DNA from: a virus
DNA length: 64,000 bases
Reading direction: 5' to 3' (one strand)
Virus record (IMG/VR): IMGVR_UViG_3300030329_005813
Location: 1-64,000 of that record
Below the pieces are notes generated by a model, which had not been told where the DNA came from, ran no database searches, and worked only from the letters and a program-made list of their open reading frames with translations. Of the stretch, positions 27,054 to 36,069 are shown in pieces (position 1 is the first letter of the stretch; each line of letters starts with the position of its first letter). A program made the translations under genes and the position numbers.

Positions 27054-28625
27054 TCAACTCTCCAAGATAGAGTAGCCCGTCATAATAAGGGTTCCAGCAG
27101 CAGAAGCGGCGTTCTGTAAAGCTACCTTTGTAACTCTAGCCGGATCTATGATTCCTTCTTCGATCATATCGCACTCTCGCTCCTCGCCAAAGTTAAACCC
27201 TCTAGAACCATCTAAAGATTGCACTATATTCTCAATGATATCTGCGCTAAGTCCTGCGTTCTTTGCCATTTGTCGAATCGGCTCTCTGATAGCCTCCGCA
27301 ACGCACTGAGCGCCAATCGCCTGATCTTGATTATCAACCTTAACTTCTAGATCTTTGAGAACTCGCAACAAAGCTACCCCACCGCCAGGGACGATTCCCT
27401 CTAGCTGCGCTGCCTTAACGGCCTCTAAAGCATCTTCTATGCGATGCTTCTTTTCTGTCATCTCTACTTCAGTTGCGGCTCCGACACGAATAACGGCAAC
27501 ACCAGAGGCGAGGCGCGTAATACGCTCTTGAATCTTTTCGCTCTCCGGGAAGGTTCGGGCTTCATCAAGCTCGACCTTAAGAGCCTCGATCTTTTCGTTG
27601 ACTGCGTTTTCGTCTCTGCCACCATCAACAACTGATGTTTGATACTTGCTAATCTCAACCTTAGAGCAAGTTCCTAAATGTTCCAGCTTAACTTCTTCTA
27701 GCTTTAAACCTGAGTCTTTGGTGATATAAGAAGCTCCCGTGGCCAGACAAAGATCACCCAGAATGTTTCGGCGCTCTGCACCATATCTAGGAATCTTAAC
27801 CGCAGCCACTTTCATTGAGCCGCGAACCGTATTCATAATTAAGGCCGCCAAGGCTTGACCTTCCACCTCGCTGGCGACAATAACTAATGGCTTATTCTCG
27901 CGAGCTACCTGCTCAAGTACTGGGAGGATATCTTGCACATTCTCTATCTTCGCGTCGGCAACAAGAACAAACGCATTTTCATACGACACTACACCTCGGC
28001 GCTCGTCAGTAATAAATGCTCCTGCTGCATAACCTCCCGGGAAGCTAAACCCTTCCTTAAACTCTAGAGAAGTTTCGGCTGTCCCGGCTTCTTCAATAGT
28101 AATCGATCCATCCTTTCCAACACTATCAACCGCGTTAGAAATGAGGGTGCCAATAGAAATGTCGTTATTGGCCGAAATAGAGGCGATATGCTCTATGTCT
28201 TCCTTACTTTGGATAGGAGTAGCCAAATCAGTAAGGCGCTCAACAATCTCCTCTGTTGCCTTATCAATGCCACGTTTAATTTCAACGACGCTTGAGTCGT
28301 TAACTAAGTGTTTATGTGCATTTTTAAGAATAGCTCTAGCCAATACCGTAGCTGTAGTTGTTCCATCGCCAGCACTAATATTGGTATTTTCAGATGCTTG
28401 CCTAATCACTTGTGCGGCGGCGTCCATAAAAGGGTCTTCTAAAATTACAAACCTGGAAACAGTCACGCCATCCTTGGTAATAAATGGGGGCTTTCCTTTC
28501 TGCCTCAGGAGAACATTTCTCCCTTTGGGTCCGAGCGTACTAGCTACGTTATCGGCGAGCACATCTACACCTTCAATGATCTTCTTGTGCAGAGAAGAAC
28601 CATTATCATATCTTACTGTCAACAA
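27054..28625 (-). CDS. groL: GroEL-type chaperonin
   Basis: This 523-residue protein starts at the first codon after the promoter leader. ATP-site motifs are intact: T-L-G-P-K-G-R-N-V, T-K-D-G-V-T-V and G-D-G-T-T-T-A-T-V-L-A (catalytic Asp present), with the C-terminal G-G-G-V-A-L-L and G-R-G/S-R-G-F-N regions. It is slightly shorter than bacterial GroEL and lacks the glycine-methionine tail, as in other phage chaperonins. A GroES-like partner is encoded at 47115-47399. It probably folds capsid or replication proteins in the cytoplasm. Confidence 0.95.
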   Translation of the reverse strand: MLTVRYDNGSSLHKKIIEGVDVLADNVASTLGPKGRNVLLRQKGKPPFITKDGVTVSRFVILEDPFMDAAAQVIRQASENTNISAGDGTTTATVLARAILKNAHKHLVNDSSVVEIKRGIDKATEEIVERLTDLATPIQSKEDIEHIASISANNDISIGTLISNAVDSVGKDGSITIEEAGTAETSLEFKEGFSFPGGYAAGAFITDERRGVVSYENAFVLVADAKIENVQDILPVLEQVARENKPLVIVASEVEGQALAALIMNTVRGSMKVAAVKIPRYGAERRNILGDLCLATGASYITKDSGLKLEEVKLEHLGTCSKVEISKYQTSVVDGGRDENAVNEKIEALKVELDEARTFPESEKIQERITRLASGVAVIRVGAATEVEMTEKKHRIEDALEAVKAAQLEGIVPGGGVALLRVLKDLEVKVDNQDQAIGAQCVAEAIREPIRQMAKNAGLSADIIENIVQSLDGSRGFNFGEERECDMIEEGIIDPARVTKVALQNAASAAGTLIMTGYSILES

Positions 28626-28646
28626 ACACCTCTTTGTTTATATTAT

Positions 28647-28675
28647 ATTATAACCACTTATTAAACAAATGTCAA
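28647..28675 (-). promoter_or_regulatory. Sigma70-type promoter for groL
   Basis: -35 TTGACA (28670-28675) and -10 TATAAT (28647-28652) have a 17-base spacer, a consensus match at both boxes. It lies in the short gap between the gene ending at 28681 and groL. Confidence 0.85.
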
Positions 28676-28680
28676 GTAAT

Positions 28681-30366
28681 TTATACATCCGAAACTTCTT
28701 TTGTTCTTGTCTCGATGTCATCTGCCGCTTTAATAGCAGTTGCAGCTTTATTATCATCTCGTAGGCCATTTGCAAAGTATTCATTTAAATTTTCTGTGAG
28801 ACTCTTCAAGGAACTAAAAATAGAATAAATATTCTCATCTAAGACACTCTGACAGTTCCTCAAGACATTCTCGATATGGGATGAACCAATATTAATTTCA
28901 CCCAGATAACGAATGTCAACCAAGCTATCAGAAGTTGACTCGGCTCGGTTCAATTCAAATTGTTGTGTCTTAAGATAGCCCATCGTGTACTTTAGAGCTT
29001 TTCTTTTGGTCTCTTCATCTTGTGCGTTATACCAGTCTCTCGAACGGGCAGCAAGAGCCTTAACTGCTTGAATTTCTGGGTTCTTTTTGCCGCTGCCTGA
29101 TGGTATTTTTTGTGGAAAAATGCCACGCTTTTGAAGATCTTCAATGCCCGTTCCCTTTCGAGCATTAATCTCGGCTTGCTGGCCCACAGTTGAAATATAC
29201 GCATTATTAATTACATTTAGCGCCGAAGCGATCTCTGCATTTGAAACTCTTCCGGTTTCAGGGTCTGTAATTAGTGGCGTGATCATATCCTTATTCGCTC
29301 TAGACGTTCGGTTGATAGCGCCAGACCCGGTTACCCCAAGCGAACCTTCACTCTGATACCCAATGAGGGGACTATTAACAATATTTCTAATTTGGAAGTC
29401 CTTAAGTCCCGAGTCCTTCCAGGCTTCAGATGTACTCAAAATCCTACGCATAGCCTGATCGATCTGTTCAACATTAAATGTAACCGGCTCTTCTAAGTCT
29501 TCGATGTTAGCAACCAGTTGTAATTCACCATTATCATCTTCTACTAGGGGTAGAATAATGTTGGCATTAGTGTGGGCGCGGCTGGCTCCTGCAATAATGT
29601 TAGCAATATTGTCTAGCGTAAAATCAAACTCGAAGAACTTAATACCGCCCTCTTGCTGACCGGGCTGACCAGCGAGAGATTTGGTACAAACAACATATCG
29701 CATACCCGCACCATCTGGATGGGAAAATTTAGGATCTACCAAATCACGAACCAAATCAGTAAAACTGCCGCCAACGGCAACTGTTTTCTCAGCATACAAT
29801 TTAAGACTGATAGGGATATTCTCACCCGTCTTAAAATCTGCAATTGTGCCAGTATTAGCCTTAATCTGTGAACCGCCGAGCAAGGTAGCCAAGAAAGCCT
29901 CAAATGTAAAACCAGCCGACGCAGCATTAAAGTTAGTAATAATTCTTGTCAGTGTTTTATAAAAAACCAAAAACGACAAAGTTCTGCTAATCATTTCTGT
30001 AGTTTTTTCAGATTCAATTTGATTAAAACCACTTTCATAAAAAGAATCTAGAGCCTTAATTTTTGCAGCGAGATCTCCACCGGGTGCAATATTGTTCAAA
30101 TAATTTTCTAAAAGAGCACGTTGATCGCCAGTGACCTCTGTCCCCTCATCGGTTTCAAGCTTATTCCAGCCAAGCTCTGTGAGAGGAATTTCTGGGATGC
30201 CCGTATGGCTAATCGTTACTGATTGCTGGATTCTTTCGTTGACCGGAGTTCGCAAGTCTTGAGCTTCACTTATAACCTCGCGTACAACCTCAGAAAGAAT
30301 CTTTAGTGTATTATTTTCTTTGTTAGCAAAATGATTTTCAATCAATAAATCCCAATTTGTGTCCAT
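28681..30366 (-). CDS. Large protein, possible virion structural protein
   Basis: This protein of about 561 residues starts at ATG 30366, eight bases after AGGAG; a GTG three codons earlier is an alternative. A central stretch (A-S-A-G-F-T-F-E-A-F-L-A-T-L-L-G-G, then N-T-G-T-I-A-D-F-K-T-G) resembles proteins I have seen in marine phages, where they are listed as structural. The N and C thirds are helical. It precedes groL and follows the endolysin gene. No enzyme motif is recognised. Confidence 0.65.
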   Translation of the reverse strand: MDTNWDLLIENHFANKENNTLKILSEVVREVISEAQDLRTPVNERIQQSVTISHTGIPEIPLTELGWNKLETDEGTEVTGDQRALLENYLNNIAPGGDLAAKIKALDSFYESGFNQIESEKTTEMISRTLSFLVFYKTLTRIITNFNAASAGFTFEAFLATLLGGSQIKANTGTIADFKTGENIPISLKLYAEKTVAVGGSFTDLVRDLVDPKFSHPDGAGMRYVVCTKSLAGQPGQQEGGIKFFEFDFTLDNIANIIAGASRAHTNANIILPLVEDDNGELQLVANIEDLEEPVTFNVEQIDQAMRRILSTSEAWKDSGLKDFQIRNIVNSPLIGYQSEGSLGVTGSGAINRTSRANKDMITPLITDPETGRVSNAEIASALNVINNAYISTVGQQAEINARKGTGIEDLQKRGIFPQKIPSGSGKKNPEIQAVKALAARSRDWYNAQDEETKRKALKYTMGYLKTQQFELNRAESTSDSLVDIRYLGEINIGSSHIENVLRNCQSVLDENIYSIFSSLKSLTENLNEYFANGLRDDNKAATAIKAADDIETRTKEVSDV

Positions 30367-30392
30367 AGCCATCACTCCTTTCTATAAATAGT

Positions 30393-30782
30393 TTATTTCA
30401 GTTCAAAATGCGGCAGATCCATAAATGTTTGGTCATGAACTTGTGTATCACCATCCCAATCACCGCCCCATCGAAGTTCAATTCCCATTTGGCTAGCAAT
30501 ACCCTTTACATAACCGGCAAAAAAGTAAAACCTTTCTTTATCATTCCAGTCAATCGGGTATGGTGCAACGTCAACAGCGTTTGAGGGGTTGGAGTTGTGT
30601 TTTGAGTTTGGAAACTTTACTTTTGACCTTCCGGTTCGATAATACTCATCTTGTTTCTTTTTTGAACGATTGCCCTCCAGCACGGTGCAGTCAAAATGTT
30701 TAATGACCTCGTTAAAGACTTTCTGTAAGTCGGAATGGCAAGTTTCAAGTTTGCCTCTAGATCGTTTTCCAAATTTTGGCAT
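30393..30782 (-). CDS. M15-family peptidase, endolysin
   Basis: This 129-residue protein starts at ATG 30782 after GGAAG. Zinc ligands of an M15 (T5 endolysin-type) L-alanyl-D-glutamate or D-Ala-D-Ala peptidase are in place: S-K-H-N-S-N-P-S-N-A-V-D-V, and H-F-E-L at the end (D-L-P-H-F-E-L). An early T-V-L-E-G-N-R-S-K-K-K-Q motif is also typical. It lacks a signal peptide, so a holin is needed. It cuts peptidoglycan stems at lysis. Confidence 0.92.
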   Translation of the reverse strand: MPKFGKRSRGKLETCHSDLQKVFNEVIKHFDCTVLEGNRSKKKQDEYYRTGRSKVKFPNSKHNSNPSNAVDVAPYPIDWNDKERFYFFAGYVKGIASQMGIELRWGGDWDGDTQVHDQTFMDLPHFELK

Positions 30783-30793
30783 ACTATACTTCC

Positions 30794-31444
30794 TTATACA
30801 ATAACATCAGCAATACCATACTCAACAGCTTCTTCCGCCGTTAAATAGATATTAACTTTCTTCTTAAGCAAAGCTCTTAATTGTTTTTCTGTCATTTTAG
30901 TCTCTTCGCACAATGCCTTGATATGTAACTCTTGAATATATTTAATTTCTTTCATTTCATTATCAAGTTGATGCATAGGTCCAACAGACCCACCGATAAC
31001 TGAATGCATCATAATACGGCAGTGCTTACCAATCTTTCGCTTTCCCTTGGTTCCGGCGGCAAGAAGTAAAACTCCCGCAGACATAACTTTGCCAATGCCT
31101 AAAGTTTCTATTTCAACTTCCTTTCGGATTATTCTCATCGCATCGTAGATAGCAAACATATCATCGGCATTTCCACCATTTGTTGAAATAACCATCTCAA
31201 TAGGCTGCATCACCTCTTCTACTTCGCTACTAATATCCTCTGGATCCGTAAGTTGTTCGGTCTTGGCTGTAAAATTCAAGTACCACAAGCCACTCATAAC
31301 TTCTTTGGCTAAATCCTCGCTGATATCTCCGTATATTGCAACGGTTCTAATCTCTGGGTCGGGCATATTGATCACAATCGATTTTGCCTCGGTAACCTCC
31401 GAACTTTCGTCGCTCGGTTTATCATTTTCAAATTTTCTACGCAT
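30794..31444 (-). CDS. clpP: ClpP-like serine protease
   Basis: This 216-residue protein starts at ATG 31444, sharing a base with the preceding TGA, with GGAG five bases upstream. The ClpP/crotonase fold is shown by S-T-N-G-G-N-A-D-D, the catalytic serine S122 in G-K-V-M-S-A-G-V, and H147 in I-M-M-H-S-V. It lacks a prohead-protease signature but may process phage proteins. It stands beside the acidic scaffold-like gene, so a role in prohead maturation is possible. Confidence 0.85.
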   Translation of the reverse strand: MRRKFENDKPSDESSEVTEAKSIVINMPDPEIRTVAIYGDISEDLAKEVMSGLWYLNFTAKTEQLTDPEDISSEVEEVMQPIEMVISTNGGNADDMFAIYDAMRIIRKEVEIETLGIGKVMSAGVLLLAAGTKGKRKIGKHCRIMMHSVIGGSVGPMHQLDNEMKEIKYIQELHIKALCEETKMTEKQLRALLKKKVNIYLTAEEAVEYGIADVIV

Positions 31445-31833
31445 CAAAGCTCCTTGTGTCCTCTTTTATAGATGTCGTCTAATAATTTCATTGCCGTTTT
31501 CCAATCAACATAGTTTGGAAACTTCTTGAAGTTCTCGGTATAAGCAGCTAAAAGATTGCTTACTGCGGAGTTTTTCCACGCAGTAAAGTTATAATCATCG
31601 ACGTTCTTTGTCATTTTAACTGTGTTCTCGGGAAGTTCTAAATCTTTCATAGCCTGGTATTTGATGGCTTGTATGTATGATATGGATTCTGCTGTAGAAG
31701 CTAGCATAATAAGAGCACTTTTTTCGGCCTCGCTAACATATCTATGCACTCCAGCCAGATCCCATATAAAAGATAACACATAACAGATTAAAAAGCCAGC
31801 AAAAAATCCAACAAAAAAAAGATAATATTCCAA
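31444..31833 (-). CDS. Membrane-anchored protein of unknown function
   Basis: This 129-residue protein starts at TTG 31833, five bases after GAGG. One N-terminal membrane segment (Y-Y-L-F-F-V-G-F-F-A-G-F-L-I-C-Y-V-L) is followed by a soluble helical part. It is translated just before the protease gene. No family recognised. A role as holin or spanin-like anchor cannot be told from the sequence. Confidence 0.65.
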   Translation of the reverse strand: MEYYLFFVGFFAGFLICYVLSFIWDLAGVHRYVSEAEKSALIMLASTAESISYIQAIKYQAMKDLELPENTVKMTKNVDDYNFTAWKNSAVSNLLAAYTENFKKFPNYVDWKTAMKLLDDIYKRGHKEL

Positions 31834-31841
31834 AATAACCT

Positions 31842-31877
31842 CAAAAAAAAACCACGGCCACGAAGACCATGGTTTTT
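31842..31877 (-). terminator. Rho-independent terminator
   Basis: AACCATGG and CCGTGGTT form the stem around TCTTCGTGG on the minus strand, followed by seven T residues. It closes the gene at 31897-32517. Confidence 0.85.
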
Positions 31878-31896
31878 AGTTTATTTATTTATCGAC

Positions 31897-32517
31897 TCAC
31901 TTCTTTTGGAGACGCTGCATAATAGAATCAGCAAGAGAATCAATCATCTGATCTCGCTTCTGATCTCTAGCCTGCTGGTCTTTCATCTCCGCAAGGCGGC
32001 GAGTAACGCGGTTCATCGTCTCGTTAACGATGGCTTCCTCGTCCAGGACGTCCAAGCCAGGAATCTCGTCGTCTTCAACGGCCTCGGGGCCTTCATCGCC
32101 GGGAAGCTCCGCCTCGGGCTCATCCTCGATTGTGGCCTCGCCCTCAACACCGTAGGGAGCGAGGGCCGCGAGCATAGCGTCAGCAGCAGCCTCAACAGCC
32201 TGCTCCAGCGCGGAGACGGCCTCGGCAGGGAGTGCATCCTCAGCGGGGGCGTCGTCGGCATCCAAGTCATCCAAGACCGGCTCGTCGGCAGGCTCTTCCA
32301 TGGCGTCGTCATGCATCTCCTCTTCCATGCCGTAATCGCCCTCGGCAACGACTTCATCGCCCTCGGCAACCACCTCGTCGCTTTCAGCCACGACTTCTTC
32401 CTCTTCCAACGTAGCGGAATAGGTCTCGTTAATAAAATTGTCGGTCAAGCCCTCAATATTGGCATACTTCATAAACTGACGGACAGTTGCTTCACTTAAA
32501 AGGTCTTTCTTGCTCAT
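31897..32517 (-). CDS. Highly acidic protein, scaffold-like
   Basis: This 206-residue protein starts at ATG 32517 after AGGAG. It opens MSKKDLLSEATVRQFMKYAN, then a long acidic middle with V-V-A-E-S/G-D-E repeats (about 42-60) and ends in a helical basic part (N-R-V-T-R-R-L-A-E-M-K). This composition fits prohead core or scaffolding proteins, which are digested or expelled. The DNA here is GC-rich relative to its surroundings. Role inferred. Confidence 0.65.
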   Translation of the reverse strand: MSKKDLLSEATVRQFMKYANIEGLTDNFINETYSATLEEEEVVAESDEVVAEGDEVVAEGDYGMEEEMHDDAMEEPADEPVLDDLDADDAPAEDALPAEAVSALEQAVEAAADAMLAALAPYGVEGEATIEDEPEAELPGDEGPEAVEDDEIPGLDVLDEEAIVNETMNRVTRRLAEMKDQQARDQKRDQMIDSLADSIMQRLQKK

Positions 32518-32580
32518 TTAAAAATATCTCCTGAGTTGCGCTCACTACAATAAATAGTCTTTATAGAATAGAAAAGCACT

Positions 32581-32922
32581 TTAAAAGCTAGAATCTTCTT
32601 TTTCTAGAATATCGAAAATACTTTCTATCTCTTCTTGGTCTAGCAGTAACTTATCAAGTGTTTCGCTTCCTTCATTAATTAGTGCCCTAGACTTTTTAAT
32701 TTTCTTTTTTTGCTTAGAATTCTTTTGCTTCTCTGCTTTCAATTTGTCAACGAAGTTTAGAATATCTGGATCTTGCATTAGGTATCCTGTTAAGATCCCT
32801 CTAAAGAACTTTGCTTGTGATAGACCGTCGTGCGATAATCTTATCTTTAAGTCTGCATATCTTTTATCAGAATCATAAAAGACAATCTTTTTCTTTAGAG
32901 TACCGTAAACTGGATCACTCAT
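32581..32922 (-). CDS. Small conserved phage protein
   Basis: This 113-residue protein starts at ATG 32922 in an ATGA overlap with guaB. It opens [20 protein letters not shown], has a middle H-D-G-L-S-Q-A-K-F-F-R segment and a lysine-rich C terminus. I associate this order with a conserved protein of marine T4-like phages. It may be a ribbon-helix-helix type regulator. Function unknown. Confidence 0.7.
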   Translation of the reverse strand: MSDPVYGTLKKKIVFYDSDKRYADLKIRLSHDGLSQAKFFRGILTGYLMQDPDILNFVDKLKAEKQKNSKQKKKIKKSRALINEGSETLDKLLLDQEEIESIFDILEKEDSSF

Positions 32923-33941
32923 AGGCCGTTCCTATGAATATGCGTCGAGCTTTCGACTCGACCTGAGGATGTTTGGCGAATAAACTTTCTTTTCGCTTGT
33001 AGGTCTATGATGCTTTTGGCACCTGTATAAGATAAGCCGCTGCGAATACCAGTTTCTAGATTAGCTAAAACCTGTTTTATTTTGCCTTTATACCTCACTC
33101 GGTGCGAGACTCCTTCCAAAGAAGAGTGTTTACCTCTCCAATCCTGTTGAGCCTCTTTGCTGGCCATGCCTCGATAAGTTTTATAAAATTTGCCGGTATC
33201 ATCGGTTTTTAACTTACCTGGGGTCTCATCTGTTCCGGCCAGCAGTGAACCGAGCATAACAAAGTCTGCACCAGCTGCAAGAGCTTTTACAATATCTCCA
33301 CTATTTCTAATTCCACCATCAGCAATCAAGGTGGCATCCCTCGTCGAACGCGAACAATCTAGAATAGATTGAAAGGTTGGGACGCCATGGCCGGTCTGAA
33401 TCCGGGTAGAGCAAATTGATCCGCCACCAATTCCGACTCTGATTGAATTTGCTCCCCAGTCTGCTAGACTATCGAAGCCCTCAAGAGTGGCCACGTTTCC
33501 AGCCATAATATGTATAGAGTCACCAAATGTTTTTCTCAATGTCTCTAGAGCATATCTCACATTACAGTGGTGTCCGTGAGCCACATCAATACAAAGCATT
33601 CCGGCTTTGCCTTTTTTTACGAGTGCCTGGGCTCTTTCGAGAAAATCACCTGTGGCACCGATGGCGGCGCCGACGATGCATAGATTTTCATCTGCTTTGC
33701 GAACCATTTTAACTTGTTCTTCGATACTATTATAACGATGAATAATACCAAGACCACCTTCACGATACATAGCCATAGCCATCTTTTCTTCTGTCACAGT
33801 GTCCATCGGAGAAGATATAATGGGAATGTCATAATAAACTGAATTTTCCAGATAAGATGAAATACTCACCTCTTTCCTGGAAGTTATTTCAGAATACCTA
33901 GGCTCTAGTAAGACATCATCAAAACTAAGAGCTAGATCCAT
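32919..33941 (-). CDS. guaB: IMP dehydrogenase, CBS-less
   Basis: This 340-residue protein starts at ATG 33941 ([16 protein letters not shown]); the frame is open upstream but lies in the preceding gene. The catalytic loop G-G-G-S-I-C-S-T-R (C177), M-D-T-V-T-E, and [13 protein letters not shown] are present. It lacks the CBS pair normal in GuaB, so its length is nearer GMP reductase, but the opening F-D-D-V-L-L-E-P favours IMP dehydrogenase (IMP to XMP). PurA follows in the same region. Confidence 0.9.
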   Translation of the reverse strand: MDLALSFDDVLLEPRYSEITSRKEVSISSYLENSVYYDIPIISSPMDTVTEEKMAMAMYREGGLGIIHRYNSIEEQVKMVRKADENLCIVGAAIGATGDFLERAQALVKKGKAGMLCIDVAHGHHCNVRYALETLRKTFGDSIHIMAGNVATLEGFDSLADWGANSIRVGIGGGSICSTRIQTGHGVPTFQSILDCSRSTRDATLIADGGIRNSGDIVKALAAGADFVMLGSLLAGTDETPGKLKTDDTGKFYKTYRGMASKEAQQDWRGKHSSLEGVSHRVRYKGKIKQVLANLETGIRSGLSYTGAKSIIDLQAKRKFIRQTSSGRVESSTHIHRNGL

Positions 33942-34209
33942 ACTTATCCTCCAAATGCTTTTTAAAGTCTTCTGTGATCTTTTTGGCTTTTTCCCAGCAT
34001 TCTGGGCAATAGAGGCGAACAATCTCTTCTTCACCGTGGATAACAACGCTCCAAGTTAAAGCCATTTGTTTATTGCCTTTGTCAAATGGCTTTTCACAAG
34101 TTAGGCACTCATCTGGAATCTTTCCAAACAGGGCTATCTTACTTTCTAGTTCTCTATTACCTTCAGACTTCGCCTCTTTCATGGCTGCTCTCCGTTGTTC
34201 TCGATTCAT
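33925..34209 (-). CDS. Small zinc-binding phage protein
   Basis: This 94-residue protein starts at ATG 34209, sharing a base with the dUTPase stop and preceded by a G-run. Cysteine pairs C-L-T-C (about 36-39) and C-P-E-C (about 68-71) bracket a strand segment, a zinc-ribbon layout. The N terminus is basic (M-N-R-E-Q-R-R-A-A). I recall close relatives in marine phages. Function unknown. Confidence 0.75.
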   Translation of the reverse strand: MNREQRRAAMKEAKSEGNRELESKIALFGKIPDECLTCEKPFDKGNKQMALTWSVVIHGEEEIVRLYCPECWEKAKKITEDFKKHLEDKYGSSS

Positions 34210-34730
34210 CACACCCCCCAAATCGAACGATGGGAAGGTGTAGTAGAACTTTTTGGAGTCGTCGGTGCTTCTTTCTTATCGGTGCTTCCTAGCGCACCAT
34301 CGCCGCGATCACTAAGAGTAATCGGATACCAGTCATAAAGATTGTCATCTGGACTCTCCACAAATCGTGCCGGGACAACCGGGATAAGAACAGCCTGGGC
34401 GATTTTGTCACCCGGGTTAATAGTCCAGGAATGATCTGATAAGTTGTGAAGGTTAACAAATACCTCTCCATCATATCCCGAATCAACAACACAAGCACCG
34501 ACCAACCACTTCTTCTTAGCGGCATTACCAGACCTGTTCATGATTTGAAGCATATATCCATGCGGGATTCCAAACTTCAGTCCTGTTGGAATAATTTTAC
34601 TTTCGCCCTTTTCAATATGTAAAGAGGTGCCATTGTGCGAGTTATAACATAGATCCAAGCCTGCATCAGATGGATTTGCTCGCGTTGGACGATGCTTGCA
34701 GTGTGGCATACAATAATATTCTAAAATCAT
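34209..34730 (-). CDS. dut: dUTP diphosphatase
   Basis: This 173-residue protein starts at ATG 34730 in an ATGA overlap. dUTPase motifs appear in order: A-N-P-S-D-A-G-L-D-L (I), N-R-S-G-N-A-A-K-K (II), V-V-D-S-G-Y-D-G-E-V (III), G-D-K-I-A-Q-A-V-L-I (IV), and R-G-D-G-A-L-G-S-T (V), where the usual phenylalanine is leucine. It removes dUTP and supplies dUMP for ThyX. A C-terminal extension (about 25 residues, proline and threonine rich) is unusual. Confidence 0.92.
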   Translation of the reverse strand: MILEYYCMPHCKHRPTRANPSDAGLDLCYNSHNGTSLHIEKGESKIIPTGLKFGIPHGYMLQIMNRSGNAAKKKWLVGACVVDSGYDGEVFVNLHNLSDHSWTINPGDKIAQAVLIPVVPARFVESPDDNLYDWYPITLSDRGDGALGSTDKKEAPTTPKSSTTPSHRSIWGV

Positions 34731-35737
34731 TTTTTACTTCCCTTCCTAGGCCCTTTCTTGGCCCTACGTTTTAAATCACCAACCATAAGTCTCTTTTGCG
34801 CGCCCTTAGACACAGCCAAAAAAGTACCGGGTTGATTTTTCTGGTGTTCGACAATTTCTTGTGCCAATCCAGCAGCCATACGATAAGATTTCGGAAACCC
34901 GCTTCGACAATCGCGTTCTATATTGCTTCCAAACCGATCTGGCACCTTGTTGCCAGCCGACTCTAGAAAAAATTGTTCAAACTCTACTCCGCACTCCCCT
35001 CTTGGGCGTAGCTGTGGGTACGTTGAAAAAAGAATGCACAGGGATCGAAGTAACGGGCCGGCTATGATTTTACTTGGTGCAAGAGGATTTTTACACTTCA
35101 TAATTAAATTTTTGGCCTCGGTCAACATCTGAGGGTCGTCCGCAGCCTGATATGCGGCCTTAAGGTGTCCAAAACGAATTTGAGTGCCCATAGGATCACC
35201 AACGACTCCTCCATCCTCATGACTACAATAAACATATAAGCCTGCATTTTTGCATGCCGTCGCGTATTTAACAACCGATTCATCGCCGGCATGGTAATTA
35301 TGGACGAATATTTGTTCACTGCTAATAGGTGTTTTGCAAGTGGCGTTCGTTTGAACAAATAACTTATGAATTTCCTCTTTACTCTCTACGTCAATTACTT
35401 GAACAGGCATGGTTTTTGCGTCTGGATAAGCAAACATAAATAAATGTTTTGAGTGATCTCCATCAAAAATATAAATTTCACCTGTGGACGCAACTCGGCC
35501 TGCTCTGGGCGCTTGCCACAAAGCCCCATCGAATCCTCCACGAACTTTCATGTTCTTTTTGAGAGATGCCAGCTTTGTATCTCGATTAATTAAAGAAGGA
35601 GTATTGATTGGCAGATCCTCCATCCTGGCAGAATAGTCTGCGGCTGTCTTGGGGGCGTCAAGTAAAATGTTCTTTTTAAGCCCCCTATATTCTCCTTCGG
35701 GAAGGGGAACACCTCCCATCGTAATGCGATTACTCAT
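34727..35737 (-). CDS. ParB/sulfiredoxin-fold protein
   Basis: This 336-residue protein starts at ATG 35737 in an ATGA overlap. An N-terminal ParB-like domain is suggested by F-D-G-D-H-S-K-H-L-F and P-V-Q-V-I-D-V-E-S-K-E-E-I, followed by a long helical part and a lysine/arginine-rich end (R-A-K-K-G-P-R-K-G-S-K-K). Phage ParB-like proteins may act as nucleases or DNA-binding regulators. No partner ParA gene is in the window. Confidence 0.7.
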   Translation of the reverse strand: MSNRITMGGVPLPEGEYRGLKKNILLDAPKTAADYSARMEDLPINTPSLINRDTKLASLKKNMKVRGGFDGALWQAPRAGRVASTGEIYIFDGDHSKHLFMFAYPDAKTMPVQVIDVESKEEIHKLFVQTNATCKTPISSEQIFVHNYHAGDESVVKYATACKNAGLYVYCSHEDGGVVGDPMGTQIRFGHLKAAYQAADDPQMLTEAKNLIMKCKNPLAPSKIIAGPLLRSLCILFSTYPQLRPRGECGVEFEQFFLESAGNKVPDRFGSNIERDCRSGFPKSYRMAAGLAQEIVEHQKNQPGTFLAVSKGAQKRLMVGDLKRRAKKGPRKGSKK

Positions 35738-36018
35738 GCTCCACCTCGTGCTGCCTTGACGATAGAATCATAAATGGTCACAAACTGATCCATATCAATA
35801 TCATCCTTCATCATTCGGTACGCTTTCACGGTCATAGAAATCTCGTCACCAGTAAGCCAACCCTGACGCTTGAAATCGGCCTTAAGCTCACGCTTTTGCT
35901 CCTTGTAAGGCTCCATAGCCTCCTCAATCGTCTTGAGACTCCTAATATACTCAATCATCTTTTCTGTCTTTTCATCGCGAACTTCTTCTACGATAGCAAT
36001 TTCGTTCTCTGGGAACAT
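35734..36018 (-). CDS. Small conserved helical phage protein, GapR-like
   Basis: This 94-residue protein starts at ATG 36018, four bases after GGAGG. The segment M-I-E-Y-I-R-S-L-K-T-I-E-E-A-M-E-P-Y-K-E-Q-K followed by L-T-G-D-E-I-S-M-T-V-K-A-Y-R-M resembles DUF2312/GapR-type helical DNA-binding proteins and hypotheticals in T4-like phages. Driven by the promoter at 36041-36069. Function unknown. Confidence 0.65.
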   Translation of the reverse strand: MFPENEIAIVEEVRDEKTEKMIEYIRSLKTIEEAMEPYKEQKRELKADFKRQGWLTGDEISMTVKAYRMMKDDIDMDQFVTIYDSIVKAARGGA

Positions 36019-36040
36019 CTAACCTCCAAGTTACTTATAT

Positions 36041-36069
36041 AATATAGCATACCTACTTGTACGTGTCAA
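36041..36069 (-). promoter_or_regulatory. Sigma70-type promoter
   Basis: -35 TTGACA (36064-36069) and -10 TATATT (36041-36046) have a 17-base spacer. The TGA of the -35 box is the stop codon of purA (36066). Confidence 0.8.

Noticed and set aside
31906-32499. 197-residue plus-strand frame
   Set aside because: It is the complement of the acidic scaffold-like gene, whose repeats keep other frames open.
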